A program made the translations under genes and the position numbers. The notes under the pieces were generated by a model that had not been told where the DNA came from, did no database searches, and worked only from the letters and a program-made list of their open reading frames with translations. A stretch of DNA of 50,638 nt, taken from a candidate division KSB1 bacterium. Lineage in GTDB: Bacteria; Zhuqueibacterota; Zhuqueibacteria; Zhuqueibacterales; Zhuqueibacteraceae. The stretch lies in assembly GCA_034506175.1 (NCBI GenBank), contig JAPDQB010000049.1:1-50638 (forward strand). The letters run 5' to 3'. Below, piece by piece: positions 24,833-33,017 of this stretch (position 1 is the first letter of the stretch; the number at the start of each line of letters is the position of its first letter).

Positions 24833-26719
24833 ATGTCAAGTTTTCCTAAAATAAATTTCCGCGACCAACGCCTCGCCCCCATCTGGGAAAAAGTGCAGGC
24901 CGGCGAACGGCTGTCGCTGGAAGACGGCGTCACCATGTTTGAAACCAACGATCTTATCTCCCTCGGGAAAATGGCGCACGCGGTACAGCGCGCGAAGAGT
25001 GGAGATGCAGTTTATTTTGTCGTCAACCGGCAGGTGAATCCCACCAACATTTGCGTGCTCTCGTGCAAGTTCTGCGACTTCGCGGTAAAGGCCAATGACC
25101 CGGCCGCGTATGAGATGACCATGCAAGAAATTCTCGGCAAGCTCAGTCACGAGCTGCACGAGGTGCACATCGTCGGCGGCCTGCATCCGGAATGGCCATG
25201 GGAATTTTACGTTGACATGATGCGGCAGATCAAAACCAACTTTCCCAAGATCGACATCAAAGCCTGGACCGCGGTGGAGATCGATTTCTTCTCCAAAAAA
25301 TTCAAAATGCCGATTGCCGAAGTGTTGGCGCAACTCAAAGCCGCGGGACTTTCGACCATGCCCGGTGGCGGTGCAGAAGTTTTCTCGGAACGCGTGCGCC
25401 GGCTGCTCTTCAATCAGAAAATCGGCGGCAAGCGCTGGCTGGAGATTCACGACACCGCGCATCGTCTCGGCATTCCCACCAACGCGACGATGCTCTACGG
25501 TCACGTGGAAACCCATGAAGAGCGCGTCATTCATACGATCAAGCTGCGCGAGCAGCAGGACCTCACCCACGGTTTTCTCACCTTCATTCCGCTGGCGTTT
25601 CAGCCCGGGGATACCGGCATCAAAACCCGCTACACTTCGGCGGTGGATGATTTGAAAACGATTGCCGTGTCACGCTTGATGCTGGACAATTTCCCGCATA
25701 TCAAAGCCTACTGGGTCATGCTCACCGAGCAGGTCGCGCCCATCGCGTTGAGCTTCGGCGCCGACGACATGGATGGCACCGTCGGCGAAGAGCGCATTGC
25801 CCACGCCGCCAAAGCCACGAGTCCCATTGCCTTGGCAAAGGAACACATCATCAAGTTGATCAAGAGCGGCGGCAAAGTGCCGGTGGAGCGGGATATTCTC
25901 TACAAGCCCATTGCGGTGCACGACCGCGATACGATGGGCAAGATTCCGTATCTCAACTGCGTGCCGTTCTACGACCGCTTCGAGAACAAGCCGTTACGGC
26001 TGATTCCGCTGGCGCCGCGACCGATGGGCAAGCTCGCCGAGCAAGGCCAAATCGACGGCGGCCCGCTCTCGTTGTTGGATTACTGGCGCGTCGAAAAAGA
26101 TTTTGATCTGCTCGATTACGGCATCGCCGTGCGGAATCTCGCGCGCAGCGTGGTGCTTTATTCCAATTATCCGTGGATGGAATTGGACGGCAAACGCCTC
26201 GGCATCACCTCCGAGACTTCGACTTCCATCGAGCTTTTGAAAGTTCTTTTGGCGCATAAATACGGCGTGGCCGCCAAGCTCGAACGACTGCATCCGATCT
26301 TTCAAGCCAGCGAGGCGGCGCATTTCGATGCGGTGCTGGTGATCGGTGACGAAGCGCTCATTCGCGCCAAAGCAGGTTTAGCGAATTTTCGTTTTTCATT
26401 CGATCTCGGGAAGGAATGGAATGACTGGACAGGGCTGCCATTTGTATTTGCGGTTTGGGCGGTGCGCAAAAACGTGAGCGCCGAAAAAAAACAGGCGCTC
26501 ATCGACCAGCTCGAACGAGCCGCGCTCGATGCTTCGCAGCGCCATCCAAATTTTGGCGCATGGCACGGCAAGCGTCTTGGTATGACACCTGCCGAAGTGC
26601 AAGTTTATTTTGATGGGTTCGATTTTCGGCTTGGCGAGAAAGAGAAAGCAGCGATGGAGAAATTTCGGGGGTTGTTAATGGGCGAAAAAGCAGTCGAAAT
26701 GACGGCGCTCGTTGATTGA
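24833..26719 (+). CDS. mqnE-mqnA: Fused aminofutalosine synthase MqnE and chorismate dehydratase MqnA
   Basis: 628 residues. Residues 1-365 are MqnE, a radical-SAM enzyme that joins 3-[(1-carboxyvinyl)oxy]benzoate to SAM-derived adenosine. The [4Fe-4S] cysteines are C74, C78 and C81 in CVLSCKFCDF, with GGGAEVFSERVR and QPGDTGIKTRYTSAVDDLK further on. Residues 367-615 are MqnA, which makes that benzoate from chorismate: MGKIPYLNCVPFYDRF, then QGQIDGGPLSLLDYWRVE and ITSETSTSIELLKVLL. The two are normally separate genes; here the second-step enzyme is N-terminal to the first-step enzyme. The SD AAAGGAA precedes ATG 24833. MqnC is encoded 2.7 kb downstream. Confidence 0.92.
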   Translation: MSSFPKINFRDQRLAPIWEKVQAGERLSLEDGVTMFETNDLISLGKMAHAVQRAKSGDAVYFVVNRQVNPTNICVLSCKFCDFAVKANDPAAYEMTMQEILGKLSHELHEVHIVGGLHPEWPWEFYVDMMRQIKTNFPKIDIKAWTAVEIDFFSKKFKMPIAEVLAQLKAAGLSTMPGGGAEVFSERVRRLLFNQKIGGKRWLEIHDTAHRLGIPTNATMLYGHVETHEERVIHTIKLREQQDLTHGFLTFIPLAFQPGDTGIKTRYTSAVDDLKTIAVSRLMLDNFPHIKAYWVMLTEQVAPIALSFGADDMDGTVGEERIAHAAKATSPIALAKEHIIKLIKSGGKVPVERDILYKPIAVHDRDTMGKIPYLNCVPFYDRFENKPLRLIPLAPRPMGKLAEQGQIDGGPLSLLDYWRVEKDFDLLDYGIAVRNLARSVVLYSNYPWMELDGKRLGITSETSTSIELLKVLLAHKYGVAAKLERLHPIFQASEAAHFDAVLVIGDEALIRAKAGLANFRFSFDLGKEWNDWTGLPFVFAVWAVRKNVSAEKKQALIDQLERAALDASQRHPNFGAWHGKRLGMTPAEVQVYFDGFDFRLGEKEKAAMEKFRGLLMGEKAVEMTALVD

Positions 26720-26761
26720 CAAGCTGCACTCACTTTATTCTGTTTTGAGCCAAGAGCCGTT

Positions 26762-27709
26762 ATGCGCCAAATTCAGTATCGTGGTTACAGAAGATTATTC
26801 AAGAACAAAACGATTTTTCGCCAGTTCTTGGAAACATTCGTAAGCAAAGAGTGGGTCAAGGAGCTTGACTTCAAGTCTTGTGAGACGTTGGACAAATCCT
26901 TTGTCGCCGATCATTACAAAGAGACGATTTCCGATCTCGTTTACAAAATTAAGTTGAAAGGCAGAGAAATTTTTATTATCGTTCTAATGGAGTTCAAGTC
27001 CGAAGTCGAGCGTTTCATGAGTGTGGGATTGGCGAATTATGTCAGCAGTTTTTATATGGATTATGTGGCCTCGCACAAAAGAATCCGAAAACTTCCGCCG
27101 GTTTTTCCGATCCTGTTGTACAGCGGCGCCCGCAGATGGACAGCGCCGGAGAGTTTAGCCGAGTTGATCGAAGGCGAGGAATATCTCGGCGAATTCGGCC
27201 TCCGCTTCAAATATTTTAAGATTGCAGTCAACTCCTTGCGGAAGGAAAAACTGCTCGCGATTAAAAATATCGTCTCCGTGTTATTCCTGGCAGAGGCCCA
27301 TTATGATTTGACTTTGATCAAAAAGGAGCTGTTGGAGGTGTTCGAGCGCGAGAAGGATAAGACCGCGGTTTCGTTGCTGCTGAATTGGATCGTGCAGATG
27401 CACAAATACGGTAAAATCCCACCCGCAGCTTATGAAGCTTTGGAACACGTATATGAATCCCCAAAGGAGGTGAGACAAATGTTAGAAGTAGCCATTCGCA
27501 AAGAAAAGAAGCGCTATTTTAACGAGGGCAAGCGTGAGGGCAAGCGCGAGGGCAAGCGCGAGGGCAAGCGCGAAGCAGAGCGCAAGAGCCGGCGTGAAAT
27601 CGCGCGCAAGATGATCTCCAAAGGGTTTGAAATGGCGCTCATTGCCGAGGTTACCGGCCTCTCAGAAACAGAGCTTCGCAAACTCAGCCGCGCAACGATA
27701 GTGCAGTAG
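26762..27709 (+). CDS. Rpn-family PD-(D/E)XK nuclease / putative transposase
   Basis: 315 residues. The Rpn (YhgA-like) N-terminal region reads YRRLFKNKTIFRQFLETFV, then KSFVADHYKETISDLVYKI and IIVLMEFKSEVERFM, where the Asp in SDLVYK and the Glu-x-Lys in EFKS form the PD-(D/E)XK core. Such proteins promote RecA-independent recombination and cut DNA. The C-terminal region contains four GKRE-type repeats encoded by a 12-bp tandem (gagggcaagcgc) at 27523-27570, then a helical tail (ISKGFEMALIAEVTGLSE). It is the first of three accessory genes lying between mqnEA and mqnC. Confidence 0.88.
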   Translation: MRQIQYRGYRRLFKNKTIFRQFLETFVSKEWVKELDFKSCETLDKSFVADHYKETISDLVYKIKLKGREIFIIVLMEFKSEVERFMSVGLANYVSSFYMDYVASHKRIRKLPPVFPILLYSGARRWTAPESLAELIEGEEYLGEFGLRFKYFKIAVNSLRKEKLLAIKNIVSVLFLAEAHYDLTLIKKELLEVFEREKDKTAVSLLLNWIVQMHKYGKIPPAAYEALEHVYESPKEVRQMLEVAIRKEKKRYFNEGKREGKREGKREGKREAERKSRREIARKMISKGFEMALIAEVTGLSETELRKLSRATIVQ

Positions 27710-27729
27710 AAGCCAATCCTGCGAAGAAA

Positions 27730-29052
27730 ATGGAGCAACTCAAAACCCATCATCGAATTATTTTGGGCGATTCACGAGCGATGGCGGAGGTGAAAGACTC
27801 ATCCGTACATCTCGTCATCACCTCGCCGCCGTATTGGCAGCTCAAAGATTACGGCCATGAAGATCAGATCGGGTTCAACGATACTTACGAGGATTATATC
27901 AACAACTTGAATCTGGTTTGGAATGAATGTTATCGCGTGCTTTATCCCGGCTGCCGGTTATGTGTAAATATCGGCGACCAGTTTGCGCGTTCGGTTTATT
28001 ATGGCCGGTACAAAATCATCCCAATTCGCACCGAGATCATCAAGTTTTGCGAGACAATTGGATTTGACTACATGGGCGCCATCATTTGGCAAAAAGTGAC
28101 GACGGTCAACACCTCGGGTGGTGCTACGATCATGGGGTCGTTTCCTTATCCGCGCAACGGCATTGTCAAGCTGGATTACGAGTTCATTCTGCTTTTCAAA
28201 AAGCTCGGCAAGTCTCCGAAGCCTACCTCGGAACAGAAAGAGCGTTCCAAGCTCACAACGGAAGAGTGGAATGAGTATTTCTACGGGCATTGGAATTTTC
28301 CCGGCGAAAAGCAAAACCAGCATCTCGCTGCCTTTCCGGAAGAATTGCCGCGCCGGCTCATTCGCATGTTTTCTTTTGTCGGCGATATCGTGCTCGACCC
28401 ATTTTTCGGGAGTGGCACTACTTCATTGGCGGCGCGTAACTTGAGCCGGCATTCAATCGGCTATGAAATTAACAAAAAGTTTTTGCCTATCATTAAGAGC
28501 AAATTGAACATCGAAAATCGCGATTTGTTTGGGGAATCTGCCACGTTTGAAATCATTGAGCAAAAGCCTTCTACGCATGACTTTGAAGCCGAAATTGCCA
28601 AGCTGCCGTATGTTTTTAAAGATCATGTCAAGTTTGATAAGAAGGTTGATCCTCGACAACTGCGCTTTGGCTCTAAAATTGATGGAAAAGAGGAGGCTAA
28701 TGGGAATCTGTATTCTGTAAAACGTGTCGAAGCGCCGGATTGCATTGAGTTGGATACTGGCTTGAAGGTTCGCCTGTTGGGTGTGAAACCGATTGAAGAG
28801 AAAAAAGAAGCTGCAATGAATTTTATCCAGCGAATCACCAAAGGTCAAAAAGTTTTTCTGAAATTTGATGAGCAAAAATATGATGACAACCAGACGCTTT
28901 TGGCCTATCTTTTTTTAAAAAATAAAACCTTCGTCAATATGCATCTCATCAAGAATCATTTGGCCGAGGTCGACACCTCGATGGACTATCGAGCCAAAAG
29001 CAGATTGTTAAGCTGTGATCAGACCAACGCTTCAAGCGGAGACCGTGCTTGA
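27730..29052 (+). CDS. DNA N4-cytosine methyltransferase (MjaI type) with SNase-like C-terminal domain
   Basis: 440 residues. Motif IV is TSPPYW (31-36), typical of m4C enzymes, and motif I is DPFFGSGTTSLAA (223-235); this order is the beta class. Residues 326-425 resemble a staphylococcal-nuclease fold: SVKRVEAPDCIELDTGLKV, RLLGVKPIEEKKEAAMNF, then LLAYLFLKNKTFVNMHLI. Of the SNase catalytic residues, the equivalents of Arg35 (R348) and Glu43 (E356) remain, while Asp40 is Lys353 and Arg87 is missing, so cutting is unlikely and DNA binding is more probable. The stop overlaps the next start (TTGA). Relatives in MjaI systems methylate CTAG; that specificity is inferred here. Confidence 0.87.
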   Translation: MEQLKTHHRIILGDSRAMAEVKDSSVHLVITSPPYWQLKDYGHEDQIGFNDTYEDYINNLNLVWNECYRVLYPGCRLCVNIGDQFARSVYYGRYKIIPIRTEIIKFCETIGFDYMGAIIWQKVTTVNTSGGATIMGSFPYPRNGIVKLDYEFILLFKKLGKSPKPTSEQKERSKLTTEEWNEYFYGHWNFPGEKQNQHLAAFPEELPRRLIRMFSFVGDIVLDPFFGSGTTSLAARNLSRHSIGYEINKKFLPIIKSKLNIENRDLFGESATFEIIEQKPSTHDFEAEIAKLPYVFKDHVKFDKKVDPRQLRFGSKIDGKEEANGNLYSVKRVEAPDCIELDTGLKVRLLGVKPIEEKKEAAMNFIQRITKGQKVFLKFDEQKYDDNQTLLAYLFLKNKTFVNMHLIKNHLAEVDTSMDYRAKSRLLSCDQTNASSGDRA

Positions 29053-29434
29053 AGATCAAAATTACCAACGAGGAAATTCAGCCATTGCTGGAACTGCCAG
29101 TTCCTGAATTTCCCAAATACACGACTCAACTCATCAATTTAGCGAGCCAGAATGCCCAAGCGACTCGACCCAAAGTCGTGGGGCAAATGAGTGAGCTTAT
29201 CAGGCAGTTTCCTCAAAAGCATTGGCAAGAATGGGAGGAATGCCTGATGAAGAGAATAAGGGCATCGATGGCTATATTGGCAAACAACCGGTTTCGATCA
29301 AACCAACAACTTATCAAGCCAAACAAGGCTCGAGTGAGCAGATAAATGTTCCGATCTTTTTTTATTCAAAGAAAAAGAATGGGATCGTCATTGAATTCGA
29401 CGAAAAGGTTTTCAATGCGCTGTTATCAAACTGA
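29049..29434 (+). pseudogene. MjaI-type restriction endonuclease with internal deletion
   Basis: The first 64 codons (from TTG 29049) match the family start: ITNEEIQPLLELPVPEFPKY, LASQNAQATRPKVVGQMSEL, IRQFPQKHWQEWEE. At about 29240 the reading frame changes and the family's C-terminal end follows in another frame: PDEENKGIDGYIGKQPVSIK, PTTYQAKQGSSEQINVPIFF, ending at 29434. The middle of the protein, which I estimate at 75-90 residues from memory of family length, is gone and the deletion is out of frame. The left frame runs on to a stop at 29345. The restriction function is therefore lost while the methyltransferase is intact. Confidence 0.78.
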
Positions 29435-29465
29435 AGAAATAGTATTTTTATAAAACGAGGAAGAA

Positions 29466-30548
29466 ATGAACATCAACTATATCTGCGCCAAATCCCGCGC
29501 CGGCGAGCGCCTCACGCGCGAGGAGGGTTTGGCACTGCTGCGCGAGGGCGAGCTTTTGGAACTCGGCGCCATTGCCGAGGAAATTCGTTACCGCCAAAAC
29601 CCCAACCCGTGGGTGACCTTTGTGGTCGATAGCAATCCCAACTACACCAACATCTGCAACGTGGATTGCATTTTCTGCGCCTTCTATCGGCACGAAGAGG
29701 ATAGCGACGCCTATACTTACTCTGTCGATCACATGATTCAAAAATTCAAAGAGTCGGCGCAAAAGGGCGTGACCACGGTGTTGCTGCAGGGCGGGGTCAA
29801 CCCCAACCTGCCGTTCGATTACTATCTCGAATTGGTGCGCCGCACGCGCGCCGAAGTGCCGGAAATACATCCCCATTTCTTTTCGACTTCGGAGATTCTT
29901 GGCATGGCGACGGTCTCCGGGCTTTCGGTGCGCGAGGTGCTGCGGCAGTTGAAAGAGGCCGGCCTCAACACCATCCCGGGCGGTGGCGCGGAGATTCTCT
30001 CCGACCGTGTCAAAAAGAAAATCAGCCATAAGAAAGGCACTTCGGCGGATTGGCTGGAGGTGATGCGCGAGGCCCATCATCTCGGCTACAAAACCACGGC
30101 AACGATGATGTACGGCCACCTCGAAACCGACGAGGACATCGTCGAACATCTCGACAGCCTTCGCGCCTTGCAGGATGAGACCGGGGGGTTCACGGCTTTC
30201 ATTCCGTGGAGCTTCAAGCCCGGCAACACGCCGCTGGAGAAAATCATCCCCACGTTTGCACCGCCGACGCGCTATTTGCAGATACTCGCGTTCTCACGAA
30301 TTTATTTGGACAATTTCCCCCACATTCAAGCTTCGTGGTTTTCGGAAGGGAAGAAAATCGGGCAGGTGGCGCTGCATTTCGGCGCGGATGATTTCGGCGG
30401 CACGCTGGTGGAGGAAAACGTTCACGCTGCGGCGAATTTTGTCAACAAGACTTCGACCGATGAAGTGATTATGCTCATTCGCGAGTCCGGCTTTGTTCCG
30501 GCGCAGCGGACGACGCTGTATGAGATTTTGAAAGTTTATGAGGCGTGA
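29466..30548 (+). CDS. mqnC: Cyclic dehypoxanthine futalosine synthase (MqnC)
   Basis: 360 residues. A radical-SAM enzyme that cyclises dehypoxanthine futalosine in the futalosine menaquinone pathway. The cluster cysteines are C64, C68 and C71 in CNVDCIFCAF. GGVNPNLPFDYYLELVRR, GGGAEILSDRVKKKI and FIPWSFKPGNTPLEK are typical of MqnC rather than MqnE. GAGGAAGAA lies just before ATG 29466. It is separated from mqnEA by the Rpn and restriction-modification genes. MqnB and MqnD are not in the window. Confidence 0.94.
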   Translation: MNINYICAKSRAGERLTREEGLALLREGELLELGAIAEEIRYRQNPNPWVTFVVDSNPNYTNICNVDCIFCAFYRHEEDSDAYTYSVDHMIQKFKESAQKGVTTVLLQGGVNPNLPFDYYLELVRRTRAEVPEIHPHFFSTSEILGMATVSGLSVREVLRQLKEAGLNTIPGGGAEILSDRVKKKISHKKGTSADWLEVMREAHHLGYKTTATMMYGHLETDEDIVEHLDSLRALQDETGGFTAFIPWSFKPGNTPLEKIIPTFAPPTRYLQILAFSRIYLDNFPHIQASWFSEGKKIGQVALHFGADDFGGTLVEENVHAAANFVNKTSTDEVIMLIRESGFVPAQRTTLYEILKVYEA

Positions 30549-30561
30549 GACGGGCTTTTAT

Positions 30562-30608
30562 GGAGTAGTGGATTGTCGGAATCAGTGATTTCACCAATCC
30601 ACTAATCC
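30562..30608. terminator. Bidirectional terminator between mqnC and the dienelactone hydrolase
   Basis: TAGTGGATTG (30566-30575) pairs with CAATCCACTA (30595-30604); the stem extends four more pairs outward after one mismatch, with a 19-nt loop. It lies in the gap between converging genes and is followed on the plus strand by an A/T-rich stretch. Confidence 0.6.
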
Positions 30609-30624
30609 AAAATTTTGCGGCGAG

Positions 30625-31416
30625 TTACTTCCCAAAAATCTTCTTGAAAAACGCCTGCATATCCTCCCACGACTTTTTATCCGCCTCGGCATTGTAGGCA
30701 AGCGGCAAATTGAATTGCGTGGCGTAAGCATCCGCTTCGGGATTGGTGAAGCTGTGCGTTGCGCCCGGATACGAGATGAATTGAAGATCCACCTTCGCGT
30801 CCGCCATCTCTTTTTTGAGGCCGTCGATTTGTTCCTGGGTAATGAATTTATCATCAGCGCCGTGACAAACCAAAACTTTCGCTTTCACTTTTCCCGCTTG
30901 CGCTGGAGTTTGTGTGCCGTAGCTGCCATGAAAGCTCACCACGCCTTTTAAATCAACGCCGAAGCGCGCCATGTGCAAAACCACCCCGCCGCCGAAGCAA
31001 TAGCCGATCGCCGCAAGTCGCTTCGAATCGGTGCGAGGATTTTTCTTCAACAAATCCATCGCCGCCATGAATCGCGCTTGGGCGCCTTCCATATTTTGCA
31101 TCACCGCGCCGGCAAACTTTCCGGCATCATCCGGATGCGCGGCTTGCTTGCCGTCGCCGTACATGTCAACCGCCAGCGCGATGTAGCCCAACTCCGCCAG
31201 CATGCGCGCCCGTTTTCGCGCGTATTCATTGTGTCCCCACCACTCGTGCACCACCAACACGCCAGGACGCTTGCCTTTTTGGGCGTCGTCATACGCCAAA
31301 TAACCTTTCATCGTCACACCGTTGGCGGAGTAAGTGACTTCTTCATGTTTGACCGCAGCATCTGCGGAAATCAAAGCGGTGAGCAGCATGACTATCGCGA
31401 CACAGATCGACTTCAT
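30625..31416 (-). CDS. Dienelactone hydrolase family protein, exported
   Basis: 263 residues. A signal peptide lies at residues 1-20 (VAIVMLLTALISADAA), so it is predicted periplasmic. The alpha/beta-hydrolase fold carries the family's Cys nucleophile in IGYCFGGGVVLHMARFG. An Asp (CHGADDKFI) and a His (GATHSFTNPEAD) complete the triad. GVLVVHEWWGHNEYARKRAR is the usual oxyanion-loop region. The SD AAGGAGG precedes ATG 31416. Known members hydrolyse dienelactones or other esters and lactones; the true substrate is not evident. Confidence 0.9.
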   Translation of the reverse strand: MKSICVAIVMLLTALISADAAVKHEEVTYSANGVTMKGYLAYDDAQKGKRPGVLVVHEWWGHNEYARKRARMLAELGYIALAVDMYGDGKQAAHPDDAGKFAGAVMQNMEGAQARFMAAMDLLKKNPRTDSKRLAAIGYCFGGGVVLHMARFGVDLKGVVSFHGSYGTQTPAQAGKVKAKVLVCHGADDKFITQEQIDGLKKEMADAKVDLQFISYPGATHSFTNPEADAYATQFNLPLAYNAEADKKSWEDMQAFFKKIFGK

Positions 31417-31604
31417 CTGATCCTCCTTACATGGTTCATGAACTAAAATTAATTGGATTACTCGGCGTTCATTCGATCAATATAAATAAATCTCAATGGA
31501 AATGCCAATGCAAATTTTTGAAGGTTTCTGACTGTTCGCTGCCGAACACCTCCTGTCATGTCAGCGGACAGCGGCGCAATTTCCCTGCGCAAAAACATCT
31601 CCAA

Positions 31605-31690
31605 ACGGCTGCGCTTCAATTTTACATCCACTCTTCAACGTGCGATGCTGGACTTCGATGCTCCAACGCTTGGCATATCAATTAAACTTG
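31605..31690 (-). pseudogene. IS4-type transposase fragment
   Basis: In the 390-bp gene-free stretch 31417-31808, the minus strand encodes YAKRWSIEVQHRTLKSGCKI, the C-terminal Y-x2-R-x3-E-x6-K signature of IS4-type transposases. Flanking frames are broken by stops and shifts and no inverted repeats are visible, so only a scrap of the element remains. The rest of the stretch holds no gene I can support. Confidence 0.7.
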
Positions 31691-31808
31691 CCGGGGTGGG
31701 TTGTTCAAACGTACTGTCCCGGGGTCTTATTCAAAGACGATGTTATTCCTAAACCATTTCATCGTACGCGTCCCTGATTTCAAGACAAAGGTATCCTTAA
31801 TGATGAAA

Positions 31809-32903
31809 TTATTCTTTTGACACAAAGTGGCATCGAATACTACGAGCCTGATCGACGCATTTATTTTTTATTGTGCCCGTATGAGAATGATCGCCTCGAG
31901 CTTTTTCCGCATAAACAAGCTGCTGGTGGCCAATCGGCAGGCAAGGACGATACTTCAATGCAAAAACTTCTTTGCGGAATCGATGTAGACGCAGTTTCCA
32001 CGTTTTCAATTGAGGGTGATTTTTAAACGAACGAATTTCTTCGTCACTGATCTGGAAATCCTCATTCAACTTGTTTTTAAACGCACTCAACGTCAAGCGC
32101 TGATTTTCGTGCGGATATTTGAAGCGGGGAGAAATGCCGAAGTCGTTCAAGCTGTGGCTGATGTCTTCACAATAATGCCGGATAATTTTGAAGCCGCACG
32201 TTTCAAACATTTTCCACAGTGTTTTGGGGGGATAATAAAAAAAATGATTCTCGAGCAGATTAAAGCGCAGGCCGTGTTTATTTGCCGTTTTGAGAAAATG
32301 CCCATCCTGAAAGCCATTGGGCGTCGAGCAATAAATCCGCCCCGAAGTTTTGAGCAGTTGATGGGCTTTTTCCAAAAAGCGGAGGGGATGCTGGACGTGT
32401 TCAATCACGTTGTTCATGCGGATAAAATCGAACCGCCCCGACATGTTGTCCAAAGTATCCAGCGTGCCGTGATAAACTGTAATCCCCAAACGCGTTCTGG
32501 CAAATTCCACCGCGCTATAGATGATTTCGACTCCCTCGGCTTTCCATCTTGAATTTTCTTGAACGCCGAGTAGAAAAAATCCCTCGGCGCAGCCGACATC
32601 CAATAAAATTCCTTCTGGCGCAATTTTTTTGAGCGATAACGCAAATTCTTTTCCGCCGCGATATTGCGACAGCGTGCCGCGCGATTGATGATAAATATTG
32701 AGCGCACGATTTCCCTCGTGAATCGTCTGCAGGTTGGGCATGGGGTTGGCAAAAATCAACCGGCACGTTTTGCACTCCACAAAATGCAAGGGAAATTCCT
32801 GCCAATAAGTCGCTTCCGAATGCGGCCGAAAATTTGAGCCGTTGCAAAAGTAACAGCGATCGACCGGAGGATTGTAGCCCTCGAAGCTGCTCATAAATGA
32901 CAA
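31809..32903 (-). CDS. Class I SAM-dependent methyltransferase with N-terminal zinc ribbon
   Basis: 364 residues. The N-terminus has a four-cysteine ribbon: CYFCNG near residue 17 and CKTCRLIFANPMP near residue 44. The Rossmann methyltransferase follows with motif I as LLDVGCAEGFFLLGV, then RFDFIRMNNVIEHVQHPLRF and GRIYCSTPNGFQDGHFLK. This architecture is common in cell-surface polysaccharide or O-methylation clusters, but no sugar genes are near. The last 40 residues after GHQQLVYAEKARG look like read-through into the IS-scarred region, so the C-terminus may have been altered. No neighbour points to a substrate. Confidence 0.85.
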   Translation of the reverse strand: MSFMSSFEGYNPPVDRCYFCNGSNFRPHSEATYWQEFPLHFVECKTCRLIFANPMPNLQTIHEGNRALNIYHQSRGTLSQYRGGKEFALSLKKIAPEGILLDVGCAEGFFLLGVQENSRWKAEGVEIIYSAVEFARTRLGITVYHGTLDTLDNMSGRFDFIRMNNVIEHVQHPLRFLEKAHQLLKTSGRIYCSTPNGFQDGHFLKTANKHGLRFNLLENHFFYYPPKTLWKMFETCGFKIIRHYCEDISHSLNDFGISPRFKYPHENQRLTLSAFKNKLNEDFQISDEEIRSFKNHPQLKTWKLRLHRFRKEVFALKYRPCLPIGHQQLVYAEKARGDHSHTGTIKNKCVDQARSIRCHFVSKE

Positions 32904-32925
32904 CGCAAATTTATTTTAAAAGCAA

Positions 32926-32983
32926 ACAACGGATTACTTCGTTTACGCAGATTTAAACCCGTCTAATCGAAGCAATCCGTTGT
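32926..32983 (-). terminator. Terminator after the etf operon
   Basis: CAACGGATTACTTCG (32927-32941) pairs with CGAAGCAATCCGTTG (32968-32982) with one mismatch. On the minus strand the stem is followed by GTTTGCTTTTAAAATAAATTT. It lies between the stop of etfA and the start of the methyltransferase gene. Confidence 0.7.
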
Positions 32984-33017
32984 CGTCATTGAATCACGGC
33001 AACCGTTGCGCCTGCCC

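Noticed and set aside
27730..29052. Active nuclease fused to the methyltransferase
   Set aside because: The SNase-like tail lacks two of the key catalytic residues, so I call it degenerate.
26720..29465. Prophage or complete transposon
   Set aside because: No integrase, structural phage genes or terminal repeats; only nuclease and restriction-modification genes are seen.
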